The notes under the pieces were generated by a model. That model did not search any database and was not told the origin of the DNA. It saw nothing but the letters and a program-made list of their open reading frames with translations. A DNA stretch of 5,778 nt from Desulfuromonadaceae bacterium UBA6124 (GTDB lineage: Bacteria; Desulfobacterota; Desulfuromonadia; Desulfuromonadales; Trichloromonadaceae), in the NCBI GenBank assembly GCA_002423365.1, contig DIVU01000074.1, positions 1-5,778 of the forward strand, written 5' to 3'. A program made the position numbers and the translations under genes. Positions 5,515-5,778 of the stretch are shown in pieces; position 1 is the stretch's first letter; each line of letters begins with the position of its first letter.

Positions 5515-5778
5515 TTAGAACTCGAAGGCCAGTTGCGCGGTGGTGGTGTGGACGGGATCGTTCCCTTCTCCCCGGCCGTCGCTGTGCAGATATTCCAGCG
5601 CCAGCGAGGTGTTGCGGAAAAGGCCGTGGGCGACGACGATGCCGTGTCGTCTGGCGTCGTCGAGAAAATCCATGGCGTGCTCGGCCTTCACCGCCACTTC
5701 CCATCCTTCCGCCGGGGTCAGGGCCAGTTCCAGGTTCCAGGTGCGGGGACGGCGGCCGGTCAGGCCGCTCGGTTCGTC
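5515..5778 (-). CDS. Outer-membrane beta-barrel, LbtU-like porin (C-terminal part)
   Basis: This is the last 87 residues of a larger protein whose start lies beyond the window edge; the frame stays open to base 5778. It shows alternating hydrophobic/polar beta strands: TWNLELALTP (13-22), WEVAVKAEHA (26-35), GIVVAHGLFRNTSLALEYLHSD (about 45-66) and a last strand TTTAQLAFEF ending in the terminal Phe that BAM-assembled barrels use. The 'GLF-x-NT-x-LALEYLH' strand pair followed by an acidic/Gly loop and a '...T-x-QLA-x-EF' end match, from memory, proteins annotated as LbtU-family siderophore porins, common in Desulfuromonadia. The exact substrate (siderophore or other) cannot be told from this fragment. 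The GTG at 5697 is not a start, because barrel sequence continues upstream of it. The bidirectional hairpin immediately downstream terminates it. Confidence 0.75.
   Translation of the reverse strand, partial: DEPSGLTGRRPRTWNLELALTPAEGWEVAVKAEHAMDFLDDARRHGIVVAHGLFRNTSLALEYLHSDGRGEGNDPVHTTTAQLAFEF

Overview
The window is GC-rich, gene-dense bacterial chromosome. It most resembles a Desulfuromonadia (Geobacter/Desulfuromonas-like) delta-proteobacterium. This is an inference from the protein types: an N-type ATP synthase beta subunit, a tandem pair of small di-heme b-type cytochromes, a Thermotoga-like CorA, a tiny GPERRR-tailed protein of a kind I associate with Geobacter, and the end of an LbtU-like outer-membrane barrel. 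No rRNA, tRNA, CRISPR array, insertion sequence or prophage signal was found.

Layout: (1) 1-598, minus: N-terminal 199 residues of an F1 ATPase beta subunit, whose sequence features match the alternative N-ATPase. It begins at a divergent intergenic region, so it is the first gene of its operon, as expected for N-ATPase operons. (2) 782-2604, plus: a two-gene unit with a 13-nt overlap, encoding a ChbG/HpnK (YdjC)-type carbohydrate deacetylase and a GT4 glycosyltransferase resembling animal GLT1D1. Together they suggest a 'transfer an N-acetyl sugar, then deacetylate it' module of unknown product. (3) 2609-3910, minus: two paralogous four-helix cytochrome b genes that converge on the glycosyltransferase with only 4 bp between stop codons. 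(4) 4017-5084, minus: a full-length CorA Mg2+/divalent-cation channel just upstream of the cytochromes, so it may share their transcript. (5) 5247-5450, plus: a 67-residue conserved-looking small protein with its own promoter, strong ribosome binding site and terminator. (6) 5475-5509: a strong bidirectional terminator. (7) 5515-5778, minus: the C-terminal 87 residues of an outer-membrane beta-barrel.

Most genes look like ordinary chromosomal core or lineage-specific functions (energy coupling, respiration, ion transport, envelope). I see no convincing new multi-gene system. The parts most worth a second look are the deacetylase/glycosyltransferase pair, the partnerless cytochrome b pair and the small GPERRR protein. 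Long open frames opposite corA and the cytochromes are antisense shadows caused by high GC.
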